Shown here: positions 1 through 5,815 of the stretch, piece by piece
Layout of the letters: every line of letters begins with the position of its first letter
Position numbering within the stretch: position 1 is the stretch's first letter
Assembly (NCBI GenBank): GCA_019661845.1
Contig: JAIFWL010000008.1
Span: forward strand, 1 to 10,406
Direction: 5' to 3'
DNA: 10,406 bases
Origin: Candidatus Parcubacteria bacterium
GTDB lineage: Bacteria > Patescibacteriota > Minisyncoccia > Phycocordibacterales > Zambryskibacteraceae
Made by a program: the position numbers and the translations under genes
The notes under the pieces: generated by a model
What the model was told of the DNA's origin: nothing
Database searches by the model: none
The model's input: only the letters and a program-made list of their open reading frames with translations

Positions 1-1
1 G

Positions 2-328
2 GTGGTCTCAGTATTAAATGAAGCCCGTTCGACCACTCTCTCCTCACTCAATGCTTCGCAATACGGAGTGAAGGTTGACCCGACTCAAGTAACCCTCTTC
101 AAGGGTTCATCGTATTCAGTAGGAGCACCTGACAATGTTTTAAATACACTCGACTCATCGGTCGGGATAAGGAACATCTCCCTTGCCGGAGGTGCGACGC
201 AAGTAGTATTCGACCGCCTGACTGGCCGTACCGGAGAGTCAGGCACTTTCGAACTCTATCTAATCAATGACCCCACAAGTTCGAGCACCATATCTGTCTC
301 AGGAAGTGGCATCATTGAAGCAAATTGA
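2..328 (+). CDS. Pseudopilin (GspH/FimT-like), C-terminal part; 5' end outside window
   Basis: This is the last 108 codons of a gene that begins before the window; the GTG at base 2 is only the first codon visible. The product looks like the globular C-terminal half of a GspH/FimT-type minor pseudopilin: a helix end with the residues NEARS, then beta-rich Ser/Thr/Gly sequence, and a closing strand of the ITISxSGxIE kind (here TISVSGSGIIE). The N-terminal methylation motif and membrane helix that would confirm it are not visible. The stop TGA is one base from the ATG of the next prepilin gene (TGATATG), so the two are probably cotranscribed. The role would be as a minor subunit of a type IV pilus or related pseudopilus. 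The family call rests on position and fold-like pattern, so it is moderate. Confidence 0.68.
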   Translation: MVSVLNEARSTTLSSLNASQYGVKVDPTQVTLFKGSSYSVGAPDNVLNTLDSSVGIRNISLAGGATQVVFDRLTGRTGESGTFELYLINDPTSSSTISVSGSGIIEAN

Positions 329-329
329 T

Positions 330-803
330 ATGAAAAGTAGTAAAGGTATAACTCTTGTAGAAGTTCTCATCGCTTCAGCCATCATCTCAGTATTTATCGT
401 AGCTCTGCTTAGTGTGCACACTCTTTACTTACGCTCAGCACTTAAGAACAGTAGTTCCATACAAGCCTCTTATCTTATAGAAGAGGGGATAGAAGCAGCT
501 CGATTCCTAAGAGATTCTGCGTGGGTAAACATTTCTTCACTCACTCCGGGGACGGATTATGGTATGGCCTTCTATAACGGCACTTGGCAGGCAAGCACCA
601 CCGCTCTATATGTAGATAGTTTCCTACGCACTGTTACAGTCTCCGCAGTCTCTCGTGACAGCACTTCAAGAGATATAGTTACTTCGGGTGGAGTAAATGA
701 TCCTAACACTCGTAAGATCACTTCCAGCGTCTCGTGGGTAAGTAATGGTGCTACTACTACGAGATCTATTTCGACTTACCTCACCAATATTTATGCGGAA
801 TAA
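330..803 (+). CDS. Prepilin-type N-methylation protein, PilV-like minor pilin
   Basis: This encodes 157 residues. The N-terminus carries a class III prepilin signal: a short basic leader MKSSKG, predicted cleavage after Gly6, then ITLVE with Glu at +5 (Glu11), followed by a hydrophobic helix to about residue 28. Ile replaces the usual Phe at +1. After the helix comes an alpha-helical spine (residues about 29-60, with EEGIEAARFLRD) and a Ser/Thr-rich beta domain. In this family a prepilin peptidase cleaves and methylates the protein, which then enters a pilus at the inner membrane. I chose the ATG at 330 because it puts the basic leader and cleavage site at the proper distance; the in-frame ATG at 267 would add 21 unrelated residues. 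It starts one base after the previous stop and overlaps the next gene by 11 bases. No Shine-Dalgarno motif is visible. EEGIEAARFLRD resembles PilV-like minor pilins, but the subtype is uncertain. Confidence 0.88.
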   Translation: MKSSKGITLVEVLIASAIISVFIVALLSVHTLYLRSALKNSSSIQASYLIEEGIEAARFLRDSAWVNISSLTPGTDYGMAFYNGTWQASTTALYVDSFLRTVTVSAVSRDSTSRDIVTSGGVNDPNTRKITSSVSWVSNGATTTRSISTYLTNIYAE

Positions 804-1305
804 TTTTAAACTAGAGCGTCATAAGGGCTTCTCTCTCCTTGAAATGCTTATTTATGTAGCAATTCTTGCTCTACTACTCATGGTTGTGATGGGCGTTATC
901 GTATCTATTAGTAAGTCGAACAGGTTGATCCGCTCAGCAAGGAGTATAGACACCTCTGCCTCGCTAAGTATGGAGAGGATGACACGTGAGGCTAGGCTCT
1001 CCGATAGTATTGCTCCAGGGAGTACTCTCAATGTTCATCCAGGAGACTTGATATTGAATAGTACTGATGCATCGAACAACCCTCGCACAGTAGAATTCTA
1101 TATTTCCAATGGCCGGCTCATGATGAAGGAGAACAGTGTTGACCTCGGAGCCTTGACGGAGAGTGCCACACGAGTAACGAGTCTTATCTTCCGTCGATTC
1201 TCCGGTGCGCATTCGGAGGGTGTACGCATTGAGATGACACTTGAGAGTGGAGCGGATACGGGTTACAAGACAGAGACCTTCTACTCTACAGCAGTGCTAA
1301 GATAA
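793..1305 (+). CDS. Prepilin-type N-methylation protein, PilW/GspJ-like minor pilin
   Basis: This encodes 170 residues with a strong class III prepilin motif: leader ending HKG, cleavage after Gly12, mature start FSLLE with Glu at +5 (Glu17), then a hydrophobic helix to about residue 38. The following helix (SARSIDTSASLSMERMTREARLS) and beta-rich tail match minor pilins of the PilW/GspJ type. The ATG at 793 lies inside the end of the preceding pilin gene (11-base overlap); the upstream ATG at 745 would add 16 residues encoded within that gene and is unlikely. The overlap suggests translational coupling within one operon. No Shine-Dalgarno motif is present. The likely role is a minor subunit that primes or caps a type IV pilus. 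The prepilin assignment is firm and the subtype is inferred. Confidence 0.88.
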   Translation: MRNNFKLERHKGFSLLEMLIYVAILALLLMVVMGVIVSISKSNRLIRSARSIDTSASLSMERMTREARLSDSIAPGSTLNVHPGDLILNSTDASNNPRTVEFYISNGRLMMKENSVDLGALTESATRVTSLIFRRFSGAHSEGVRIEMTLESGADTGYKTETFYSTAVLR

Positions 1306-1318
1306 TTTTGGATAATTT

Positions 1319-2590
1319 ATGACACAAGAACACAAAATTAATTTACAGTCCGGCCAAGCCATGATGGTGGCAACTATTTTCTTCCTCGTCGTCTCTCTTA
1401 CTATCATCTTCGGCTTGATGAACCCAGTGATCAAGCAGCAGAAGGCGGCTGCCCAGACTCTCCTCTCTCGTCAGAGTTACTTCCTTGCTGAAGCAGGGGT
1501 CGAAGATGTGGTTTATAGGTTGAAATCTGGTCAAACGGTAGGTGATTCAGAAACTCTTGCACTAGGCGGTAGCACTGCCTCCACTCTTACGACTGGAGTA
1601 TTGCAGAACAAGCAAATTATTTCTACCGGAGATGTGAGCTCTGTAGTGAGGAAAGTAAGGTCAGACTTGGCCTTGGGTACTGGAGTAGTTTTCCAGTTCG
1701 GTACGCAAGCAGGGCTTGGGGGCTTCGTCCTCCACAACAACTCACACATTAATGGCAGCATTTACTCTAATGGCAATATCGTGGGTTCAAATGGCGCATA
1801 CATTACTGGTGCTGCATTTGTCGCCGGCCCTGCTGGCTCTATCACTAACTTAGCTATAGGGACAGGCGCTACCGCCAATGCTTATGCGCACACTATTCAG
1901 AACTCAACTGCATCTGGATTTATGTATTGCCAAGTAGGCTCTGGTAACAACAAGGTTTGCAATACTTCGCAACCTGATCCTGAACCAATAGGCTTACCCA
2001 TTTCCGATGACATTATCTCTAGTTGGAAGAATGACGCTTCACTCGGAGGAACTATTACAGGCAACACTACCATCTCCACTCCTACAAACATGGGACCGAA
2101 GAAGATCGTGGGAAATCTTACAGTCAGTAGCACCTTGACACTTACTGATACTGTGTATGTCACAGGTAATCTTATCTTAAACATCGGTAGTGGTGTCAAA
2201 CTAGCTTCATCTTATGGCGCTGGTTCCGGAGTAATAATTGCCGACGGCTACATCATTATCAATAACGGAGTTATATTCCAAGACTCTGGTACGACTGGGA
2301 GTTACATCTTGCTCCTCTCAACTAGTAACTGTGATGTTTCCATAACTACAAGCCCATGCTTCAGCAATAATGCTATAGATGTAAGTAACAATTCGAACAT
2401 TTCTATCGTGAATGCGCAGAAGGGGACAATCTACTTCAGTAACAACGCTAGTGTGCGTGAGGCAGTGGGGAACAAGATTGAACTTAAGAATAACGTGGGC
2501 ATTGATTATGGAAGTGGCTTGGTAAATGCCGGATTCGTGAGCGGCCCTACTGGTGGCTGGATAGTACAGAGCTGGAAAGAATCAGAGTGA
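1319..2590 (+). CDS. PilX-like anchored protein with Asn/Gly-rich beta-solenoid-like tail
   Basis: This encodes 423 residues. The N-terminus has SGQAMM and a hydrophobic helix at about residues 14-34, then LSRQSYFLAEAGVEDVVYRL, the pattern of PilX-type pilus proteins. Unlike its two upstream neighbours it has no G-FTLxE motif and no Glu at +5, so classical prepilin cleavage is doubtful. From about residue 135 the chain is built of short Asn/Gly/Ser/Ile repeats (HNNSHINGSIYSNGNIVGSNG and similar further on), as in right-handed beta-solenoid or bactofilin-like folds. Two cysteine pairs occur (MYCQVGSGNNKVC and NCDVSITTSPC), which could form disulfides outside the membrane. It begins 13 bases after the preceding pilin gene, as the last member of the cluster. 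Its stop codon lies inside a perfect inverted repeat. It is probably a surface protein displayed with or by the pilus machinery; the solenoid fold is inferred from pattern only. Confidence 0.8.
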   Translation: MTQEHKINLQSGQAMMVATIFFLVVSLTIIFGLMNPVIKQQKAAAQTLLSRQSYFLAEAGVEDVVYRLKSGQTVGDSETLALGGSTASTLTTGVLQNKQIISTGDVSSVVRKVRSDLALGTGVVFQFGTQAGLGGFVLHNNSHINGSIYSNGNIVGSNGAYITGAAFVAGPAGSITNLAIGTGATANAYAHTIQNSTASGFMYCQVGSGNNKVCNTSQPDPEPIGLPISDDIISSWKNDASLGGTITGNTTISTPTNMGPKKIVGNLTVSSTLTLTDTVYVTGNLILNIGSGVKLASSYGAGSGVIIADGYIIINNGVIFQDSGTTGSYILLLSTSNCDVSITTSPCFSNNAIDVSNNSNISIVNAQKGTIYFSNNASVREAVGNKIELKNNVGIDYGSGLVNAGFVSGPTGGWIVQSWKESE

Positions 2591-2606
2591 TAATATCACT
2601 CTGATT
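2580..2606. repeat. Perfect 12-bp inverted repeat between pilin cluster and tpiA
   Basis: AATCAGAGTGAT (2580-2591), a three-base spacer AAT, and ATCACTCTGATT (2595-2606) pair perfectly. The repeat includes the stop codon of the PilX-like gene. No T-run follows, so it is not a textbook intrinsic terminator, although it could stop or stabilise the pilin transcript's 3' end. It also covers the place where the -35 of the tpiA promoter would be. A further copy of the arm core CTCTGAT occurs at 2612-2618, running into the extended -10. A protein-binding operator is therefore an equally good reading. Confidence 0.75.
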
Positions 2607-2614
2607 AATAGCTC

Positions 2615-2623
2615 TGATATAAT
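2615..2623 (+). promoter_or_regulatory. Extended -10 promoter of tpiA-pgk (leaderless geometry)
   Basis: The nine bases are TGATATAAT, a perfect match to the extended -10 consensus TGnTATAAT. Six bases (GCCAAT) separate it from the tpiA ATG at 2630, so the transcript should begin at or next to the A of the ATG. There is no good -35 at 16-18 bases upstream, which extended -10 promoters do not strictly need. The inverted repeat at 2580-2606 sits over the -35 zone and could modulate this promoter. Confidence 0.72.
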
Positions 2624-2629
2624 GCCAAT

Positions 2630-3391
2630 ATGGCAAAGCCAATACTCGTCGCTAACTGGAAGAACCATCCAAGCTCTATATATGAGGCCAAGGAGATTCT
2701 CAGAGGTCTTACACGTAAAAAGCTTCTGTTTAAGAAACTTTTTACCTTCATCGCTCCACCTACTCTATATATAGAAGCCGTGGCTAATGGCTCTAAGAGC
2801 TTCGCTACTCTTGCTTCGCAGGACATTCCTACTACGCCTAAGGGGACTTACACAGGGGAAATTTCTATAGATATGCTTAAGAGCTTCGGTACGAGGCTTG
2901 CTATTGTGGGGCATAGTGAGAGGAGAGCCTTGGGTGAGATGAGTGAAGTGGTATCTAAGAAGGTATTAATAGCCTTGAAGTCTGGCATCTCGCCACTAAT
3001 CTGTGTGGGAGAGAAAGAGCGCGACGCTGATGGAGAATATTTCGAATTTCTTCGTGATGAAATTAAACTAGCACTCCAAAATGTGGGTAAGTCGGCCATC
3101 GCCTCAGTGCTAATTGCTTATGAACCAGTCTGGGCTATAGGTAAGAGTGCTAAAGAGGCCCTACCACCTCAGGAACTGGCCCAGTCAGTCTTGTTTATAA
3201 GGAAAGTGCTGACAGACTTATACGGTCGTGCCTTGGCAGACAAGGTGTCTATACTCTATGGAGGTTCTGTTGAGCCTGAGAATGCGGGCCTCCTTATGCG
3301 AGAGAGTGGAGTGAGGGGTTTCTTAGTTGGTCATGCATCACTTAAGCCTAAGAGCTTCGAGCAGATTGCTCTATCAATGATTACAAAATGA
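2630..3391 (+). CDS. tpiA: Triosephosphate isomerase
   Basis: The product interconverts dihydroxyacetone phosphate and glyceraldehyde 3-phosphate in cytoplasmic glycolysis. At 253 residues it has the normal family length, and the full set of active-site motifs is visible: N9-W-K11, H95 in GHSERR, E165 in YEPVWAIG, YGGSV at 210-214 and the phosphate-binding GFLVGHASL near 230-238. His95 and Glu165 fall on the residue numbers used for the classical enzymes. One mild departure is the mobile loop 6, AIGKSAKEA instead of the common AIGTGKxA. The ATG at 2630 is supported by the -10 box six bases upstream, implying a leaderless message; no ribosome-binding site is present or needed. Its last four bases (ATGA) overlap the pgk start, so TIM and PGK are almost certainly cotranscribed and coupled. 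Confidence 0.97.
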   Translation: MAKPILVANWKNHPSSIYEAKEILRGLTRKKLLFKKLFTFIAPPTLYIEAVANGSKSFATLASQDIPTTPKGTYTGEISIDMLKSFGTRLAIVGHSERRALGEMSEVVSKKVLIALKSGISPLICVGEKERDADGEYFEFLRDEIKLALQNVGKSAIASVLIAYEPVWAIGKSAKEALPPQELAQSVLFIRKVLTDLYGRALADKVSILYGGSVEPENAGLLMRESGVRGFLVGHASLKPKSFEQIALSMITK

Positions 3392-4308
3392 AGTCTATTA
3401 AAGAAGCAGGAGATTTGAAGGGGAAGAAAGTATTGGTACGAGTGGATTGGAATGTGCCTATTCAGGATGGAGTAGTCTTAGATGATTTCCGCATTAAGAA
3501 ATCACAAGAAACTTTAGAATATTTAACACAAGCGGGTGGAGAAGTGCTTATCGCCACGCATCTAGAAGAAGGAGATTTTGAAGTTCTAAAGAATTTCGTA
3601 CCTCTAGGAGCCGTACTACTTCCAAACTTGCGAGGAGGTAGTGGGGAAGAAGAGAATTCAGAAGAATTCGCCAAGAGTCTAGCAGCGCAAGCCGAGGTTT
3701 ATGTGAATGAAGCCTTCTCCGTCTCGCACAGAAAGCACGCCTCTATCGTGAGTGTACCTAAACTTCTACCGAGCTTTGCTGGGATTAACTTCGTAGCAGA
3801 AGTAGAGAATTTGTCTAAAGCATTTAATCCCACCCATCCGTTCCTCTTCATCCTCGGTGGGGCGAAGTTTGAAACTAAGGCACCGTTAATACATAAGTTT
3901 CTAGATATTGCTGATGAAATATTTATCGGCGGATTAAATGCCGCTAAAGCGTACGAGACAGAGCTTAAGGATAATCCTAAAATTTTCTTCCCTCATGGCG
4001 ACATCAAGGCGCTTGATGTGGATGAAGAAACAATAAAGAATTTACAATTTAAAATTAACAATTCTGAATTTATTCTTTGGAACGGTCCGGTAGGTAAGTA
4101 TGAAGATGAGTACAAGAAGGGAACACTAGAAATAGCACAGGCTATTGCGAACTCCGGTAAGGAATCTATCGTCGGCGGAGGAGATACTATTGCTGCTATT
4201 AAAGAACTTAATTTGTTTGATAAATTCTCCTTTGTCTCAACTGCCGGTGGAGCTATGCTAGATTTCTTAGCTACGGGGACGTTGCCCGGAATTGAGGCGT
4301 TAGGGTGA
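3388..4308 (+). CDS. pgk: Phosphoglycerate kinase, unusually compact
   Basis: The product should transfer phosphate between 1,3-bisphosphoglycerate and ADP in glycolysis. Family landmarks are clear: RVDWNVP (18-24), DDFRI with R35, H58, NLR with R82, VNEAF-SVSHRKHAS with R115, LGGAKFETK (156-164, K160 and K164), WNGPVGKYE (231-239), GGGDT (263-267) and a C-terminus of the STGGGA..LPG type. However, it is 306 residues rather than the usual 390 or so. Alignment from memory puts the missing sequence in two blocks: between the HLGRP motif and LLENLRF in the N-domain, and after the GGAK/IGG region in the nucleotide domain. HLGRP has become HLEEG, losing a conserved substrate-binding arginine, and the DIGP motif reads DVDE. 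It overlaps tpiA by 4 bases (ATGA). Bases 4021-4080 are very AT-rich (12 of 60 G+C). The family call is firm; normal kinetics are not assured. Confidence 0.93.
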   Translation: MKSIKEAGDLKGKKVLVRVDWNVPIQDGVVLDDFRIKKSQETLEYLTQAGGEVLIATHLEEGDFEVLKNFVPLGAVLLPNLRGGSGEEENSEEFAKSLAAQAEVYVNEAFSVSHRKHASIVSVPKLLPSFAGINFVAEVENLSKAFNPTHPFLFILGGAKFETKAPLIHKFLDIADEIFIGGLNAAKAYETELKDNPKIFFPHGDIKALDVDEETIKNLQFKINNSEFILWNGPVGKYEDEYKKGTLEIAQAIANSGKESIVGGGDTIAAIKELNLFDKFSFVSTAGGAMLDFLATGTLPGIEALG

Positions 4309-4313
4309 GGTGG

Positions 4314-4679
4314 TTAAATATTTTCCTTTATCTTCCCCGCATTCCCTTCGAAATCCATCTTGTCTCCTACGCTTTGATCATCGGGCCAGACCCAGATGTG
4401 GGCATGAGGAACTTCTTCGCCATAAATTTGTGAACGAATAAGTTCAGTATTGAAAGCTTTTTGTTGAGCTAGAGCAATCTTCTTCGCCACTTCGAAATAT
4501 TCTCCTGCATTAGGCACATCCCAAACGAAGCGATGGTGTTCCTTAGGTATGACTTGCACATGGCCAACGCCGCGAGGATTTATATCTATAAAAGCGAGGA
4601 AACTCTCATCCTCATAAACTTTATGCGCAGGTATTTCTCCCGCCACTATTTTGCAGAAGACACAATTGGGATCTTTCAT
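4314..4679 (-). CDS. HIT family nucleotide hydrolase (Hint-like)
   Basis: This encodes 121 residues of a histidine-triad protein, a cytoplasmic hydrolase acting on nucleotide phosphoramidates or dinucleoside polyphosphates. The N-terminus has CVFCKIVAGEIPAHKVYED (Cys6, Cys9), followed by AFIDINPRGVGHVQVIPKEHH, the standard Hint-type core. The triad reads HAHIWVW at 92-98: the second His (His94, the nucleophile position) is kept but the third His is Trp, so it is a variant of HxHxHxx. It starts one base after the stop of the lamin-tail-like gene (TGATATG) and must be read from the same transcript. No Shine-Dalgarno motif is visible. Its 3' end is only 5 bases from the convergent pgk stop, leaving no room for an ordinary terminator outside coding sequence. 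The specific substrate cannot be told from sequence. Confidence 0.92.
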   Translation of the reverse strand: MKDPNCVFCKIVAGEIPAHKVYEDESFLAFIDINPRGVGHVQVIPKEHHRFVWDVPNAGEYFEVAKKIALAQQKAFNTELIRSQIYGEEVPHAHIWVWPDDQSVGDKMDFEGNAGKIKENI

Positions 4680-4680
4680 A

Positions 4681-5637
4681 TCAATAATTTTGGAAAGTAA
4701 CTAATTGACCGAGCTTGTTGAATAACTCTACAGTCTCGTAATCCTTATTCCACATTTCCCAACCTCGACCTAGGAATATTCTCCAAGTATTCCCCGAGAA
4801 GTTACGATCGTTCAAGTGATTGGCCAAGCAACCTTGGTAAGTGAAGTGTTCTTTAATGAAGGCGGCACAGTAAGTTGGCAATCTTTTACCACCTAAGCAA
4901 GTATCACAAGGCTCACCATTACTATCTTTGTTTTCAAACCGTGGGGTTTGGCAAGAAGATAGATTCCTAACCGCATCACGACAGTCGGTGGGGAGATTCT
5001 CTATACCGGGCTCCGAACCAGGGTTGGGGCAACTAGTGTTGAGCGGTGGGTTGAAGGAGTAATCAGACAAGTTCTCTATATAACCCGTACACATGTTCTC
5101 CTTAAAGCTTACAATCCGGTAAGGGGAGGTGACACCTATCGAGCCTGTGGTAATAATAGCCCTATCACCTTGAGAGAGGACAACATTTTCGAAAACATTA
5201 TTGCCAGTTGGGGAAAGCACTCTCGTTGCTCGAGGGATAATGGCTATATCCGCCGAGAAACGTTGGAGAGACCCTCCCTGATAGTAAGGACGTTTATCTT
5301 TCCCATTCTTTAGCTGCCAGTCGGTAATATCAATTGGGCTTTGACCATAATTCTCTATGGTGATGTATTCCTCATAAGGCTGGTAACTATAAGCCGCGTT
5401 ACCGGTACCTAAATAGATGGAGGAGTAATTATTGTCGGTACTACTTTGGACGGTTGAGCCCTTGATAGGACTATAATTTTCCGAGGAGAGCCAGGAGAGT
5501 CCACCACTCTTTACCGTAGAACCAGGGGCGGTATTGGTAGAGTGGCTCTTAGGCATGGTGAAGATAATGACCATGAGGACGGCTAGTATGGCCAGGCCTT
5601 CCATGGTGCTATCTCCAGCTTGCCAACGCTTTTTCAT
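4681..5637 (-). CDS. Membrane-anchored lamin-tail-domain-like protein, Cys-rich
   Basis: This encodes 318 residues. After a short basic start (MKKRWQ) a hydrophobic helix at about residues 13-28 should act as an anchor or uncleaved signal, placing the rest outside the membrane. A Ser/Asn/Thr-rich linker runs to about residue 85. Residues 88-110 (EEYITIENYGQSPIDITDWQLKN) match the opening strands of lamin-tail domains, and the C-terminal ETVELFNKLGQLV matches their last strands, with a large insertion between. The insertion holds all eight cysteines (183, 203, 219, 229, 244, 247, 257, 270), an even number that fits disulfides in an exported protein. The start ATG directly precedes the basic segment and has a possible -10 (TAAGAT) six bases upstream. 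It heads a two-gene unit with the HIT gene. Its exact function is unknown; a wall- or surface-associated role is inferred. Confidence 0.78.
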   Translation of the reverse strand: MKKRWQAGDSTMEGLAILAVLMVIIFTMPKSHSTNTAPGSTVKSGGLSWLSSENYSPIKGSTVQSSTDNNYSSIYLGTGNAAYSYQPYEEYITIENYGQSPIDITDWQLKNGKDKRPYYQGGSLQRFSADIAIIPRATRVLSPTGNNVFENVVLSQGDRAIITTGSIGVTSPYRIVSFKENMCTGYIENLSDYSFNPPLNTSCPNPGSEPGIENLPTDCRDAVRNLSSCQTPRFENKDSNGEPCDTCLGGKRLPTYCAAFIKEHFTYQGCLANHLNDRNFSGNTWRIFLGRGWEMWNKDYETVELFNKLGQLVTFQNY

Positions 5638-5643
5638 AAACCC

Positions 5644-5649
5644 ATCTTA
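5644..5649 (-). promoter_or_regulatory. Possible -10 for the lamin-tail/HIT unit
   Basis: Read on the minus strand this is TAAGAT, which keeps the first, second and last bases of TATAAT. Six bases (GGGTTT) separate it from the ATG at 5637, the same spacing as the tpiA and recJ promoters. TATTAT at 5666-5661 is an alternative; it would give a short untranslated leader and overlap the divergent + strand -10. No convincing -35 is seen for either. Confidence 0.35.
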
Positions 5650-5656
5650 ATACGCT

Positions 5657-5665
5657 TGCTATAAT
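5657..5665 (+). promoter_or_regulatory. Extended -10 promoter for the GIY-YIG leader transcript
   Basis: TGCTATAAT matches the extended -10 consensus perfectly. Six bases downstream (AGTCCA) is an ATG at 5672, so the start site should be near 5672. The transcript would run through a structured 133-base region into the GIY-YIG gene at 5805. This is divergent from the lamin-tail-like gene, whose start is only 20 bases away, so the two promoters must overlap. Confidence 0.65.
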
Positions 5666-5671
5666 AGTCCA

Positions 5672-5815
5672 ATGCATTTTCCACTGCTTCGCCGAGGCTT
5701 CGCAGTGCAAGCCTCAGATATACATATTATGTGTAGGCACCCTCAATCTAAACTAAAAAGAAGCAGTGTCCTGCGTAGCTTTATGCAAAGCAGGACGGAT
5801 ACTCATGACATTTAA
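5672..5815 (+). CDS. Possible 47-residue leader peptide upstream of GIY-YIG
   Basis: An ATG sits exactly six bases after a perfect extended -10, the same layout as tpiA and recJ. It opens a 47-codon reading frame beginning MHFPLLRRGF and ending TAA at 5813-5815. The product is basic, with many Arg, Ser and His, and I recognise no family. The frame overlaps the first 11 bases of the GIY-YIG gene (ATG at 5805), so termination here could feed reinitiation there. Against it, the same DNA is packed with inverted repeats, which would impose odd codons on any protein. It may only be a noncoding leader with a chance frame. Confidence 0.22.
   Translation: MHFPLLRRGFAVQASDIHIMCRHPQSKLKRSSVLRSFMQSRTDTHDI
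5682..5715 (+). promoter_or_regulatory. Interlocking inverted repeats (pseudoknot-order) in GIY-YIG leader
   Basis: Two perfect stems interleave: CACTGC (5682-5687) with GCAGTG (5702-5707), and GAGGCTT (5694-5700) with AAGCCTC (5709-5715). The order is A-B-A'-B', the topology of an H-type pseudoknot. The loop spanning the first stem (base 5708) is a single base, so full pairing of both would be strained and the two may instead be alternatives. A third GCAGTG copy at 5763-5768 could also capture CACTGC. The layout suggests a cis-acting RNA switch or a protein or RNA recognition element, but no known class is recognised. Confidence 0.5.
5768..5796 (+). repeat. Bulged hairpin just upstream of the GIY-YIG start
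   Basis: GTCCT (5768-5772) pairs with AGGAC (5792-5796) and, inside it, GCTTT (5778-5782) pairs with AAAGC (5787-5791) around the loop ATGC, with a five-base bulge GCGTA on the left side. GTCCTGC/GCAGGAC is an alternative seven-pair version. It ends nine bases before the GIY-YIG ATG and could mask or expose that start. Confidence 0.5.

Noticed and set aside
267..329. Earlier in-frame start for the first prepilin gene
   Set aside because: It would add 21 residues encoded within the preceding gene and push the prepilin leader far beyond its usual length.
1897..2199. 100-codon open frame on the minus strand
   Set aside because: It is opposite the repeat region of the PilX-like gene; its hydrophobic look is the reverse reading of Asn/Thr/Ile codons.
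2580..2606. Intrinsic terminator of the pilin operon
   Set aside because: The stem is perfect but AT-leaning and is followed by AATAGCTC, not a T-run, so I list it as an inverted repeat with uncertain function.
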